NCBI GenBank assembly: GCA_018691945.1
Contig: JABHJJ010000005.1
Location: forward strand, 1-11,910
Direction of reading: 5' to 3'
DNA: 11,910 nucleotides
From: Candidatus Nitrosopelagicus sp.
Lineage (GTDB): Archaea; Thermoproteota; Nitrososphaeria; Nitrososphaerales; Nitrosopumilaceae
In this document: positions 1-6,247 of the stretch, one piece after another
Position numbering within the stretch: position 1 is the stretch's first letter
Layout: every line of letters starts with the position of its first letter
Position numbers and translations under genes: made by a program
The notes under the pieces: generated by a model
Database searches by the model: none
Told to the model about the DNA's origin: nothing
What the model saw: only the letters and a program-made list of their open reading frames with translations

Positions 1-137
1 GAGGATTCTTTGAAAATAGCTATAACATCATAACTGTTGAAAATGGGGAAATCCAAGTTGATCTTAAAGTTGTAGGTGGAAAAAGAACTCCTCTTCAAAA
101 TATTACAAAAAATTATGCTAGGTTTGAAGATGAATAA
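1..137 (+). CDS. C-terminal end of an unidentified protein (5' truncated by window)
   Basis: An open frame enters from the left edge (first full codon at 3) and stops at TAA 135-137, giving 44 residues. The piece starts GFFENSYNIITVENGEIQV, continues with a VVGGKRTPL segment and ends in FEDE. Its alternating hydrophobic pattern looks like two closing beta strands plus a short tail, which resembles the C-terminus of some calcineurin-like phosphoesterases. That resemblance is only an impression, because no catalytic motif lies inside the window. It is the first gene left of tRNA-Ser and is read in the same direction, 72 nt before the tRNA. Confidence 0.6.
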   Translation, partial: GFFENSYNIITVENGEIQVDLKVVGGKRTPLQNITKNYARFEDE

Positions 138-179
138 CTTTTCTTAAATTATTCATTTCATCACATTTCCAAGTTATAC

Positions 180-186
180 TAATTAA
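180..186 (+). promoter_or_regulatory. TATA-like box for tRNA-Ser
   Basis: TAATTAA is centred about 27 nt before the tRNA 5' end, the expected archaeal box A position for a start at or next to the mature 5' end. Assigned by sequence and spacing only. Confidence 0.45.
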
Positions 187-209
187 CCAACGAAATTCAA
201 TCAGTTTGA

Positions 210-296
210 GCGGGGGTCGCCTAGCCCGGTATGGCGTGAGATTGCTAATTTCATGTTCGCAAGAACTCGTGGGTTCAAATCCCTCTCCCCGCGCCA
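210..296 (+). tRNA. tRNA-Ser(GCT), CCA encoded
   Basis: This decodes AGC/AGU serine codons. The acceptor GCGGGGG (210-216) pairs with TCCCCGC (286-292), with one G-U at the seventh pair. The discriminator is G293 and CCA is encoded at 294-296. The anticodon stem TGAGA/TTTCA encloses loop TTGCTAA, with anticodon GCT at 244-246. The long variable arm GTTC-GCAA-GAAC (255-266) is diagnostic of a class II serine tRNA. The T loop is TTCAAAT (274-280). The T stem (269-273 with 281-285) has one T-T mismatch at 270/284. No intron is seen. Confidence 0.96.
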
Positions 297-337
297 GCTT
301 TAATATTGACTAAATCATGATATTATTTAGAAACAAA

Positions 338-499
338 ATGGGACGTAGAAAAAGTCAAAAAATAGTCAAAACAGGTCCAAAAAATGTCACAACTGGCATG
401 TGCCCTTTATGTCAAACCATTGGACGAATTTTCATTATCGGTAATGTTGGTGAAGAAAGAGCTAAATGTCCTGCATGTAATCAAGAATTTGATTTATAG
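338..499 (+). CDS. small zinc-ribbon protein, 53 aa
   Basis: A basic N-terminus (MGRRKSQK) is followed by two CxxC knuckles, C22-P-L-C25 and C44-P-A-C47, separated by 18 residues that read as a beta hairpin. This is the layout of a single treble-clef or rubredoxin-type zinc ribbon. Such proteins bind one Zn and often contact nucleic acid or a large complex, but nothing here names the partner. I chose ATG 338 over the in-frame ATG at 317 because the basic MGRRK start looks natural and the earlier start would add a hydrophobic MILFRN. The promoter does not settle this: only a weak AT-rich element (about 308-316) precedes it. The gene lies 41 nt after tRNA-Ser and could be co-transcribed with it. 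The exact function is unknown. Confidence 0.8.
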   Translation: MGRRKSQKIVKTGPKNVTTGMCPLCQTIGRIFIIGNVGEERAKCPACNQEFDL

Positions 500-521
500 T
501 TAGGTCAAGCACAACCATACC

Positions 522-529
522 TTTTTAAA
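522..529 (+). promoter_or_regulatory. TATA-like box for the 58-aa coiled-coil gene
   Basis: TTTTTAAA is centred about 25 nt before ATG 551. It supports independent leaderless transcription of that short gene. Confidence 0.55.
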
Positions 530-550
530 GAATTTTTCTAATATGAGAAT

Positions 551-727
551 ATGAGTTCAAAGGAAGGCGAAGGAACAGTCTATGATAGAATCGAGAAACT
601 TGAAGATGAAATTGCAACTTTAAGAAATGAAATTGATGTAATTAAAAATGCCTTTAGAAATGAACTAGCAAGACATGAAGTAAAAATGATCAAAAAAGGT
701 CATGATGTCTCATCAATTATTGACTAA
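551..727 (+). CDS. small coiled-coil protein, 58 aa, unknown function
   Basis: The protein is hydrophilic and runs from MSSKEGEGTVYDRIEKLEDE to the stop TAA 725-727. Residues about 11-45 form an uninterrupted, heptad-like amphipathic helix (RIEKLEDEIATLRNEIDVI), so a dimeric or trimeric coiled coil is likely. There is no Cys, no signal peptide and no membrane segment. A good TATA-like box at 522-529 sits at leaderless spacing, which supports both the gene and its start. The last 11 nt overlap the 3' end of the convergent minus-strand gene. Length and composition fit an adaptor or oligomerisation peptide, but no family was recognised. It is easily missed because it falls under the usual length cutoffs. 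Confidence 0.7.
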   Translation: MSSKEGEGTVYDRIEKLEDEIATLRNEIDVIKNAFRNELARHEVKMIKKGHDVSSIID

Positions 728-1541
728 TCTTATCTCTCATTTCTTTTATCAACTCTAAAACAAAATCCACATCTTCTGCATTAGGTTCCATCTCCAAATA
801 TTTGTTAAGAAATTTAATTGCATTTTCATAATTTTGTAATTTTTCCTCCAAAATTCCCAAATCTCTAATCTCATCCGGTGAATTTGGCACCATTCGTAAA
901 ATCATTTGATTACATGTTATTGCCATTTCATACGCAAATGAATCTGTGTAAGAATTTTTCAAATTTCTTAACATTCGAATAATTATTTTTTCATTAGAAA
1001 TCTCATTCAAATAATCAGCATCAAATTCGGCGGAATCTCCATAATTCTGATACAAAATTTCCTGCAGATCTTCTAATTCTAACAATCGACCTCTGTTAAA
1101 AGGGTCTAAAATCATCTCTTCTTCATATTTGACAATAACGTGGCTTGGAAAGCCTACTATCTTAAGGTCTAATCCTGCATATTTTGCAATCTCTGTGTAT
1201 ACTATACATAGTGTAATTGGTATTCCTGATCTTTTTTCTAAAATATAATTAAGAAAATTATTTTTTGGATTATAGTAATCATCCAAGTCTCCTTGAAACT
1301 CTTCAACATCAAATAGAAATTCATTGAGTAGTGAAATCGTATATGTGGGATTCTTTGATTCTGTAATTCTATTTCTGAAATTCACTCCTATTTCTTTGAT
1401 CTTCTCTATTTCCATTGATATGTCCAGATCTGGATATTCCAAAATCTGTGCTAATTTTAGACATTTCTCAATTAAATTATAATTTACATTATTAACAAAA
1501 GAATTCCATTCTGAAATAAGTGAAATATCTTTCTCATTCAT
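717..1541 (-). CDS. SirB1/transglutaminase-like protein with C-terminal TPR-like helices, 274 aa
   Basis: Residues about 95-155 match the SirB1 (UPF0162, transglutaminase-like core 2) signature: FLNYILEKRSGIPITLC, then GLDLKIVGFPSHVIVKY, then ILDPFNRGRLL. Candidate catalytic-type residues are C112, H134 and D146. Members of this family are often not shown to be active, so enzymatic activity is inference. Residues about 200-265 form helical pairs with TPR character (DLGILEEKLQNYENAIKFLN, then LEMEPN), as in bacterial SirB1 proteins. The start ATG overlaps the stop of the upstream zincin-like gene (TAATG at 1543-1539). That implies translational coupling and probably related work on proteins or peptides. 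No signal peptide is seen, so it is cytoplasmic. Its 3' end overlaps the convergent 58-aa gene by 11 nt. Family assignment is good; biochemical role is unknown. Confidence 0.85.
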   Translation of the reverse strand: MNEKDISLISEWNSFVNNVNYNLIEKCLKLAQILEYPDLDISMEIEKIKEIGVNFRNRITESKNPTYTISLLNEFLFDVEEFQGDLDDYYNPKNNFLNYILEKRSGIPITLCIVYTEIAKYAGLDLKIVGFPSHVIVKYEEEMILDPFNRGRLLELEDLQEILYQNYGDSAEFDADYLNEISNEKIIIRMLRNLKNSYTDSFAYEMAITCNQMILRMVPNSPDEIRDLGILEEKLQNYENAIKFLNKYLEMEPNAEDVDFVLELIKEMRDKISQ

Positions 1542-2755
1542 TACCTGTGTAATGAACCCAATGATAAATCCCTTTTCAAATATAATTCTGGATCTTTTAC
1601 TTCTTTGGTACCGGGTGGGTTATCAATCAAGAATCTAAATGCATCTTTTCCAAATTTTTCATAAACCTTTTCTGTTAATTCTTTTCCCATATTTTTTCTA
1701 ACTTTGTATGATGAAAAATCAGTACCCATGAATGTTGTTAAATAATTCTTGAAATCGTTATCATCTTGTAGAATATTTTGCACTGCAAATTCTGCCATAC
1801 CTTCCATCGTAGAAAATGCAGCATGATGTGTTTGAATTGGTAATAACCATCTCTTGTAAATATCAGGTAATTCGGGAACAATTTCTGAAATTTTAGGATC
1901 AATTTCAACATGAGAATAGGTCATTACGTCTGGTCCTAACACATTGACTACAAAATTATCTGGATTTAGCATAAAAAACAGATTTGCTCTTTTGGCAATT
2001 GGAAAGTCATCTGGAACTGTTTGCAACTGTAAATAATCATATAGGTTATTTGCAGCATTATCTCCCAAATTAAGAATTATTTTAGCTAATTCTTCATTAA
2101 TTGAATTAACATTTGTAGCCGCATTTTTGTTTTCATTCTGTAAATTATCTTGTGTAGAATGTACTATCTCTTCAACCATTGTCATCTTGAGTGCGCCCCT
2201 GTAACCTGATTCAACTTGCTCTTTACGTGAGTCATACGGCTGTCCTTGTTTATACAGAATGATTTTTGGGTAATTTGATAGAATAAACTTGTTAAGATAC
2301 ACACAAGAATCTAAATAATCTCCATATGTGGTTGAAATTTTTGAAATGTAAGATTTTGCATACGTAGAATATACCAAAAACTTCTCCAAATCTTTTTCAA
2401 TTAATTCTGCAATGCCATTAATATCTAAATCTGAAACAGCTGAAAATAATTCATCAACAAAACTCCTTGATTGTTTAGTTGCAAACACTTTCCTACCTTT
2501 TAATAATTTGAATTCTTTTAATCCTGGATATTCAACTCTCAGGTCTGGTTTTACTGTGTATCCTGTAAACTCTTCAATTCTTTTGGAAATATCTGTAAAT
2601 ATGTCCTTAGAAAATGATTCTAATTCTGTGAATTGATTAGGAAACTCTGAATCTTCACTAATTTTTTCTGATAATTCCGCAATCTCTTTTTCTTCATTAA
2701 TTTCAACTGAAATTTGATCCAAAAGTGCTTCCGCAAATTCCTTGAATTCTGCCAT
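1541..2755 (-). CDS. zincin-like conserved protein with degenerate HExxH, 404 aa
   Basis: A largely helical cytoplasmic protein without signal peptide. The segment KMTMVEEIVHSTQ (residues 190-202) has the sequence environment of a gluzincin active-site helix, but the first ligand is Glu (E195-E196-x-x-H199 instead of H-E-x-x-H). About 120 residues later, FSTMEGMAEF (314-323) resembles the EG-x-A-E segment that supplies the third zinc ligand in such enzymes. H310 and H311 lie just before it. This is either an inactive peptidase-like fold or an enzyme with altered metal ligands; both readings are inference. The gene is first in a pair, and its stop is fused to the next start as TAATG. A TATA-like box (2776-2783) lies about 25 nt before ATG 2755. 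It is divergent from the methyltransferase gene. No named family was recognised with certainty. Confidence 0.8.
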   Translation of the reverse strand: MAEFKEFAEALLDQISVEINEEKEIAELSEKISEDSEFPNQFTELESFSKDIFTDISKRIEEFTGYTVKPDLRVEYPGLKEFKLLKGRKVFATKQSRSFVDELFSAVSDLDINGIAELIEKDLEKFLVYSTYAKSYISKISTTYGDYLDSCVYLNKFILSNYPKIILYKQGQPYDSRKEQVESGYRGALKMTMVEEIVHSTQDNLQNENKNAATNVNSINEELAKIILNLGDNAANNLYDYLQLQTVPDDFPIAKRANLFFMLNPDNFVVNVLGPDVMTYSHVEIDPKISEIVPELPDIYKRWLLPIQTHHAAFSTMEGMAEFAVQNILQDDNDFKNYLTTFMGTDFSSYKVRKNMGKELTEKVYEKFGKDAFRFLIDNPPGTKEVKDPELYLKRDLSLGSLHR

Positions 2756-2775
2756 AAAAAAAACAAAATGAAAAC

Positions 2776-2783
2776 TAATTTAA
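2776..2783 (-). promoter_or_regulatory. TATA-like box for the zincin-like/SirB1 pair
   Basis: On the minus strand this reads TTAAATTA, centred about 24.5 nt before ATG 2755. It lies in the 100-nt divergent spacer shared with the methyltransferase gene. Confidence 0.5.
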
Positions 2784-2855
2784 TGCTATCTTAAAATTTC
2801 AATTCTGTTACGTCTTAACCCAAAATAGATATTCATCAACCTTTGTTTTCTATTA

Positions 2856-3734
2856 TTGAATAAAAAAAATTCCCAATTCATATTTTGCATTAAATGTAAA
2901 GGAAATTTAACTCTAGAAATCTTAGATGAAACACATGAAATCAATGAAGGATTCTTCATATGTAATCACTGTCATTTAAAATTCCCAATTATCTCCAAAA
3001 TTCCTATTTTAATAGAAAATTTATCTCAATTTCTTACAAATCGTTCATCTTTAGGTGGTTTATTTCTTCAACAATCCTGTACAAAAATTATGAAGACATT
3101 CATTAAAAATATCATGTCAAAAATTCAAAAATCTGAAAATGATTCTTTTCAAATCGAAAAGCGTTGGACTGATATTTATCTACAAAACAAAAACTCATCT
3201 TTTTATAAAAATATAAAATCACACATCACCAAAATGCCTCCAAAAAATTTTGTTATAGAATATGGTTCTTCTATCGGAATAATATCGAATACAATTGCGT
3301 CGAAGCACACTCATGTTTTTGGAATTGATACATCTTTTTCTGCCTTACTTGAAGCTAAAAAAAAATCTCCAAATAATTGTGAATATCTTTTAGCCGATAT
3401 ACTTCAACATCCGTTAGGTAAGAAAAAATTTGATTTGATTATTGCATTAAATATATTGGAGATAGTTGAACCATCTCTTTTACTGAAAATTATCTCCAAC
3501 CAAATATCTAATGGATTTATTTTTTTATCTGATCCTTATGATTATGAACGAGGAAAAAATTCTGTAAAAAATCCTCTTGATGAGAATCAAATTCGTGAAA
3601 TCCTTTATCAAAATGGATTCCAAATTAGCAAAACTACAAAAACACCATCAAAAATAAATTGGAATCTAAAAATAAATGAAAGAACTCAACTAAACTACAA
3701 GGTAGATATTATCATTGCTAGAAAATCCTCATAA
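2856..3734 (+). CDS. Trm112-like zinc ribbon fused to class I SAM methyltransferase, 292 aa
   Basis: Residues 8-55 form a Trm112-type zinc ribbon: C11-x2-C14 and C36-x2-C39, followed by LKFPIISKIPILI, the usual closing strand. Residues about 130-290 are a Rossmann methyltransferase. Motif I is IEYGSSIGIIS (134-144), the acidic residue after strand 2 is D158 (VFGID), D181 lies in LLADILQ, and KFDLIIALNILEIV is motif IV/V. Fusion of the ribbon and the enzyme replaces the separate activator subunit seen in Trm9/Trm11/Mtq2 systems. The substrate (tRNA, protein or small molecule) cannot be told; SDPYDYERG does not match the NPPY motif of N-methyltransferases. The start is TTG 2856: TAG at 2826 closes the frame upstream, no ATG precedes the first CxxC, and a weak AT-rich element (2823-2832) has leaderless spacing. 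Confidence 0.82.
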   Translation: MNKKNSQFIFCIKCKGNLTLEILDETHEINEGFFICNHCHLKFPIISKIPILIENLSQFLTNRSSLGGLFLQQSCTKIMKTFIKNIMSKIQKSENDSFQIEKRWTDIYLQNKNSSFYKNIKSHITKMPPKNFVIEYGSSIGIISNTIASKHTHVFGIDTSFSALLEAKKKSPNNCEYLLADILQHPLGKKKFDLIIALNILEIVEPSLLLKIISNQISNGFIFLSDPYDYERGKNSVKNPLDENQIREILYQNGFQISKTTKTPSKINWNLKINERTQLNYKVDIIIARKSS

Positions 3735-3743
3735 AATCTAACA

Positions 3744-3817
3744 TGCAGTCACCGGGATTTGAACCCGGGTCACTAACTTGGCAAGCTAGAATAATAACCA
3801 AACTATACTATGACTGC
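3744..3817 (-). tRNA. tRNA-Gly(GCC), CCA not encoded
   Basis: The acceptor GCAGTCA (3817-3811) pairs perfectly with TGACTGC (3751-3745), and the discriminator is A at 3744. The anticodon stem CTAGC/GTTAG encloses loop TTGCCAA, giving anticodon GCC (3782-3780), which reads GGC/GGU. The T arm is CCGGG-TTCAAAT-CCCGG. The D arm has a GTTTGGTT loop and a weak stem. The sequence after the discriminator is TGT, so CCA must be added after transcription. No intron is seen. Confidence 0.95.
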
Positions 3818-3840
3818 TCAAACGTTTAAAAAAAAGTTGC

Positions 3841-3848
3841 ATATTAAA
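3841..3848 (-). promoter_or_regulatory. TATA-like box for tRNA-Gly
   Basis: TTTAATAT on the minus strand, centred about 27 nt before the tRNA 5' end at 3817. Confidence 0.5.
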
Positions 3849-3868
3849 GCCTAATGATCCAATATCAA

Positions 3869-3876
3869 TTTTTTAA
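3869..3876 (+). promoter_or_regulatory. TATA-like box for the 80-aa gene
   Basis: TTTTTTAA is centred about 27 nt before ATG 3900, consistent with leaderless transcription. It lies 20 nt from the oppositely directed tRNA-Gly box, so the two promoters share one short spacer. Confidence 0.45.
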
Positions 3877-3899
3877 TTCATCCAGTATGTTAACACTAC

Positions 3900-4142
3900 A
3901 TGGATGAACAAATCATAAAAATTCTTGAAAAAAAAATAGGTGAAATAAAAAATGAAGATAATAAAACTAATCAAATTATAGACAAATTCTCAAATTTTGA
4001 TTCTATCTCGTTTTCTTCAGGAATGATGATTGGGCGTCTGTTTAATTCATTTTATTATCAACATCGAAGAATTCTAAAACGAAGTCCTAACGATATGGAA
4101 TTTGATGAATTTCTTGAATTCATAAAAAGTAAACTAGGATAA
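3900..4142 (+). CDS. unknown small helical protein, 80 aa
   Basis: Not recognised. The N-terminal third is a charged helix (MDEQIIKILEKKIGEIKNED). The middle FSSGMMIGRLFNSFYYQHRR is amphipathic to mildly hydrophobic, with a GxxxG-like small-residue start. The C-terminal third is acidic and helical (DEFLEFIKSKLG). No Cys, zinc ligand set, signal peptide or convincing transmembrane span is present. It has its own TATA-like box at leaderless spacing and its base use is like its neighbours, which supports a real gene. Its last 9 nt overlap the stop region of the convergent L10e gene. Confidence 0.68.
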   Translation: MDEQIIKILEKKIGEIKNEDNKTNQIIDKFSNFDSISFSSGMMIGRLFNSFYYQHRRILKRSPNDMEFDEFLEFIKSKLG

Positions 4143-4649
4143 ATTTTCTAATTTTTTATTCTCAAAGAAGCTTATTGATGGGGTGCCTGGTAGCTTGACA
4201 CAAGCTTTTCGTAATGCACTTTTTGCTGCTTCAAGATGTTCTTTATCTACGTTCATTTCCATTATGACTTGTCCTTGTCTTGCTCTTACTGCAAGACTAT
4301 TTGCTTTTCCAAAAGAACGTCTCATACCTTCTGAAAGTCTATCAGCCCCTGCTGCTGCAATAGTCTTATTCTCTCTGAGTCTGACATGTGGATAAACTCT
4401 TAGACGTGAATTATATCCTGTTTCTCCAGTAGTTTTTTCTAGGGTTTTGTTTGCAGCAAGTCTAGTTGATTCAAGAGCCATATGTCTAATTTGGACTTTC
4501 TCATTAATTTTCAATTGTACACAATATTCGAATTGTCTTTTCTTATTTCCGCTGTTAAATTTTGCAATTTTGATCTGAGGTTTGCCTTTGATATGCCTTG
4601 TGTTGGCATAAGGCTGTCCATTTCCTTTTCTATAACATGCACCATGCAT
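4134..4649 (-). CDS. rpl10e: 50S ribosomal protein L10e (uL16 family), 171 aa
   Basis: Archaeal/eukaryal form of uL16, a late-assembling large-subunit protein next to the A and P sites that helps position tRNA. Recognisable blocks are ACYRKGNGQPYANTRHIKG near the start, then GETGYNSRLRVYPHVRLREN, ADRLSEGMRRSFGKANSLAV and RARQGQVIMEMNV, which follow the L10e order. The length is normal for archaea (about 160-180). The N-terminus MHGACYR is a few residues shorter than the RPARCYR-type starts of many archaea. An in-frame TAA lies only 12 nt upstream, so ATG 4649 is secure. A TATA-like box at 4672-4679 supports leaderless expression. It stands alone rather than in a ribosomal operon, and overlaps the convergent 80-aa gene by 9 nt. 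Confidence 0.97.
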   Translation of the reverse strand: MHGACYRKGNGQPYANTRHIKGKPQIKIAKFNSGNKKRQFEYCVQLKINEKVQIRHMALESTRLAANKTLEKTTGETGYNSRLRVYPHVRLRENKTIAAAGADRLSEGMRRSFGKANSLAVRARQGQVIMEMNVDKEHLEAAKSALRKACVKLPGTPSISFFENKKLENLS

Positions 4650-4671
4650 ATCAATGAAAATTTAACAACCC

Positions 4672-4679
4672 TATTTTAA
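4672..4679 (-). promoter_or_regulatory. TATA-like box for rpl10e
   Basis: TTAAAATA on the minus strand, centred 26.5 nt before ATG 4649. Confidence 0.55.
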
Positions 4680-4732
4680 CGATTAGCATGAGAAGTCCAG
4701 ATTTTGTATAATTTTCAGTCAATTATGTAGAA

Positions 4733-4740
4733 TTATTATA
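4733..4740 (+). promoter_or_regulatory. TATA-like box for the EndA-family gene
   Basis: TTATTATA is centred 26.5 nt before ATG 4763, supporting that start and leaderless transcription. Confidence 0.55.
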
Positions 4741-4762
4741 TTGTAATACTTCTAAATGAGGT

Positions 4763-5338
4763 ATGTCATTTGACTTTGAAACAAAGATCTCAGCAAAATT
4801 GATAAATGAAAAAATAATTGTCATTAATCCAAAAATGCAGAATATTCTCACAGAACGAGGATTTGGAGAATCTGAAAAAGATACTCTGGTTTTAGACTCA
4901 TTTGAGGCACTGTATCTTTTGTATAACAATAAACTTGAATTAAAAAAAGTAAACAAGACTATTGTTTTTGATGAATTAATGCAACAATATATTCAAAAAA
5001 ATGATGATATTCTGACGAGATTTTTACTTTATAGGGATTTGCGAACTAAAGGATATGTTGTAAAAGATGGTTTTGGATTTGGTTCTGATTTTCGAGTTTA
5101 TGAACGTGGAAACTATGGACTAAAAGATGCAAAATTTATTATCTTTGCATTCAATGAAGGCACTCAACAAAAACTTGGGAAACTCTACAAAAATATTGAA
5201 GAAATAACAAAAATGGGTAAAGAACCTATCATTGCCGTAATTGAAAGACGTGGAGAAATAATTTATTACAAAATAAACAAAATGAATTTCTTAGAAAATA
5301 AACCTGAATTCGAGATGAAGGACTTTAATTTTAATTAG
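4763..5338 (+). CDS. endA: tRNA-splicing endonuclease EndA family subunit, probably non-catalytic, 191 aa
   Basis: EndA cleaves archaeal pre-tRNA at bulge-helix-bulge motifs. Residues about 10-62 match the N-terminal domain (FEALYLLYNNKLEL). Residues about 85-180 match the catalytic-domain family, with LLYRDLRTKGYVVKDGFGFG and SDFRVYERG closely following the archaeal pattern. Of the Tyr-His-Lys triad, Y113 and K153 (MGKEPIIAVIE) are present. The His position, in the consensus just before SKYLV, reads LKDAKFII, and the whole 191-residue chain contains no His at all. The size fits one subunit rather than a fused double-length enzyme. In Crenarchaeota a catalytic alpha chain pairs with a triad-deficient structural beta chain; by analogy I infer this is the beta-type chain, with a catalytic partner elsewhere. 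It overlaps the convergent PLD-like gene by 8 nt. Family assignment is firm; the non-catalytic role is inference. Confidence 0.92.
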   Translation: MSFDFETKISAKLINEKIIVINPKMQNILTERGFGESEKDTLVLDSFEALYLLYNNKLELKKVNKTIVFDELMQQYIQKNDDILTRFLLYRDLRTKGYVVKDGFGFGSDFRVYERGNYGLKDAKFIIFAFNEGTQQKLGKLYKNIEEITKMGKEPIIAVIERRGEIIYYKINKMNFLENKPEFEMKDFNFN

Positions 5339-5993
5339 GATTTACTGCCCATTCTGCAGAATATTTTAACAAATTGTTTCTCTCAGCATATTCAAAATCG
5401 TAAACCTTCACTGATGATGTCTCATCTGACCACAATCTCTCAAAATCTCTTATCTTTGTCTCTACTCTTGTCTTGTCATCCCATGATGTAAATACGTCAA
5501 TAGTCTCAAAATTTGTACTTTTTTTAGCAAACATCACACTTGCAGTACCTGAAAAAACAACTGAATCCCCATTTGCATCTCTGAAAATTCCCATTTTCTC
5601 TGAAAATGTACCATCAATATCCTCTGAACTAGGAATGCCAATCTTTAACATAAGATTCCCATCATTGGCCAATCTTCTAATCTGATCAAGTTTCACATCT
5701 CTGATCAACTCTGGATTAAAATTCTTCCAACCATTACCATTTTTTGAAAATAACTTCTTCATTATATTCAAATCTTTAATTCCAAATTGATGCCCTGAAA
5801 TTAGCCTCATTCTTGCATTTGGAGTTGAGTTGTGAAATCCTAGTGATAGTGTTGTCAAACCACTTAATGTTACAAATTCCACTGCTCTGTCATATTCAAT
5901 ACAATTATTTAGACAAGGAATTAAAAAATCTGAAATTATATCATCTTCGTCTGCTCTATACTGTTCTTTTAATTTTAATTTCCTAAGTTCCAT
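5331..5993 (-). CDS. PLD-like (phospholipase D/nuclease fold) protein with degenerate HKD, 220 aa
   Basis: Residues about 25-60 form the first strand-helix unit (YDRAVEFVTLSGLTTLSLGF). Residues 129-170 match the PLD-like nuclease domain found beside many superfamily 2 helicases and restriction systems: FSEKMGIF, then GDSVVFSGTASV, then NFETIDVFTSW. It ends with the helix RDFERLWSD. In active members the motif begins H-x-K and SG is followed by Ser/Asn. Here the His is Ser131, K133 is kept and the Asn position is A151, while E163 is kept. Only one such motif is present, so an active enzyme would need dimerisation, and the missing His argues against catalysis. No helicase partner lies next to it. 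A TATA-like box (6018-6025) precedes ATG 5993. The function is unknown; it may be a nucleic-acid-binding relic. Confidence 0.75.
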   Translation of the reverse strand: MELRKLKLKEQYRADEDDIISDFLIPCLNNCIEYDRAVEFVTLSGLTTLSLGFHNSTPNARMRLISGHQFGIKDLNIMKKLFSKNGNGWKNFNPELIRDVKLDQIRRLANDGNLMLKIGIPSSEDIDGTFSEKMGIFRDANGDSVVFSGTASVMFAKKSTNFETIDVFTSWDDKTRVETKIRDFERLWSDETSSVKVYDFEYAERNNLLKYSAEWAVNPN

Positions 5994-6017
5994 AATATTG
6001 TCAATACATACTGGGAG

Positions 6018-6025
6018 TTAAAATT
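6018..6025 (-). promoter_or_regulatory. TATA-like box for the PLD-like gene
   Basis: AATTTTAA on the minus strand, centred about 28.5 nt before ATG 5993. Slightly further out than the other boxes. Confidence 0.4.
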
Positions 6026-6034
6026 TTATTATAA

Positions 6035-6112
6035 TGGTGCTCCCATCGGGATTTGAACCCGAGTCACTGCCTTGAGAGGGCAATATGCTTGGCCGGACTA
6101 CACTATAGGAGC
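6035..6112 (-). tRNA. tRNA-Glu(CTC), CCA encoded
   Basis: The acceptor GCTCCTA (6112-6106) pairs with TGGGAGC (6045-6039). The discriminator is A at 6038 and CCA is encoded at 6037-6035. The D stem is GTGT/GCAT. The anticodon stem TTGCC/GGCAG encloses loop CTCTCAA, giving anticodon CTC for GAG. The T loop is TTCAAAT. No intron is seen. This tRNA reads only GAG, so a second tRNA-Glu with TTC is expected elsewhere in the genome. Confidence 0.95.
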
Positions 6113-6133
6113 TGTTTAAACTCGAAATTTGTC

Positions 6134-6141
6134 ATAATTAA
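6134..6141 (-). promoter_or_regulatory. TATA-like box for tRNA-Glu
   Basis: TTAATTAT on the minus strand, centred about 25.5 nt before the tRNA 5' end at 6112. Confidence 0.5.
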
Positions 6142-6217
6142 ACGAATCCGCTAAAATCTTTACATCCAAAATAATTTGAAAATTAAACTATATTCTCAAA
6201 AAAGTTTTGAGCAATGA

Positions 6218-6225
6218 AAATAATT
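6218..6225 (+). promoter_or_regulatory. TATA-like box for the gene at 6248
   Basis: AAATAATT is centred 26.5 nt before ATG 6248, at the usual leaderless spacing in this window. Confidence 0.5.
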
Positions 6226-6247
6226 ACCCGTTAATATCAAAAGTATT

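Noticed and set aside
4183..4395. 70-codon plus-strand frame opposite rpl10e
   Set aside because: Lies entirely antisense to a certain ribosomal protein gene and has no protein-like features of its own.
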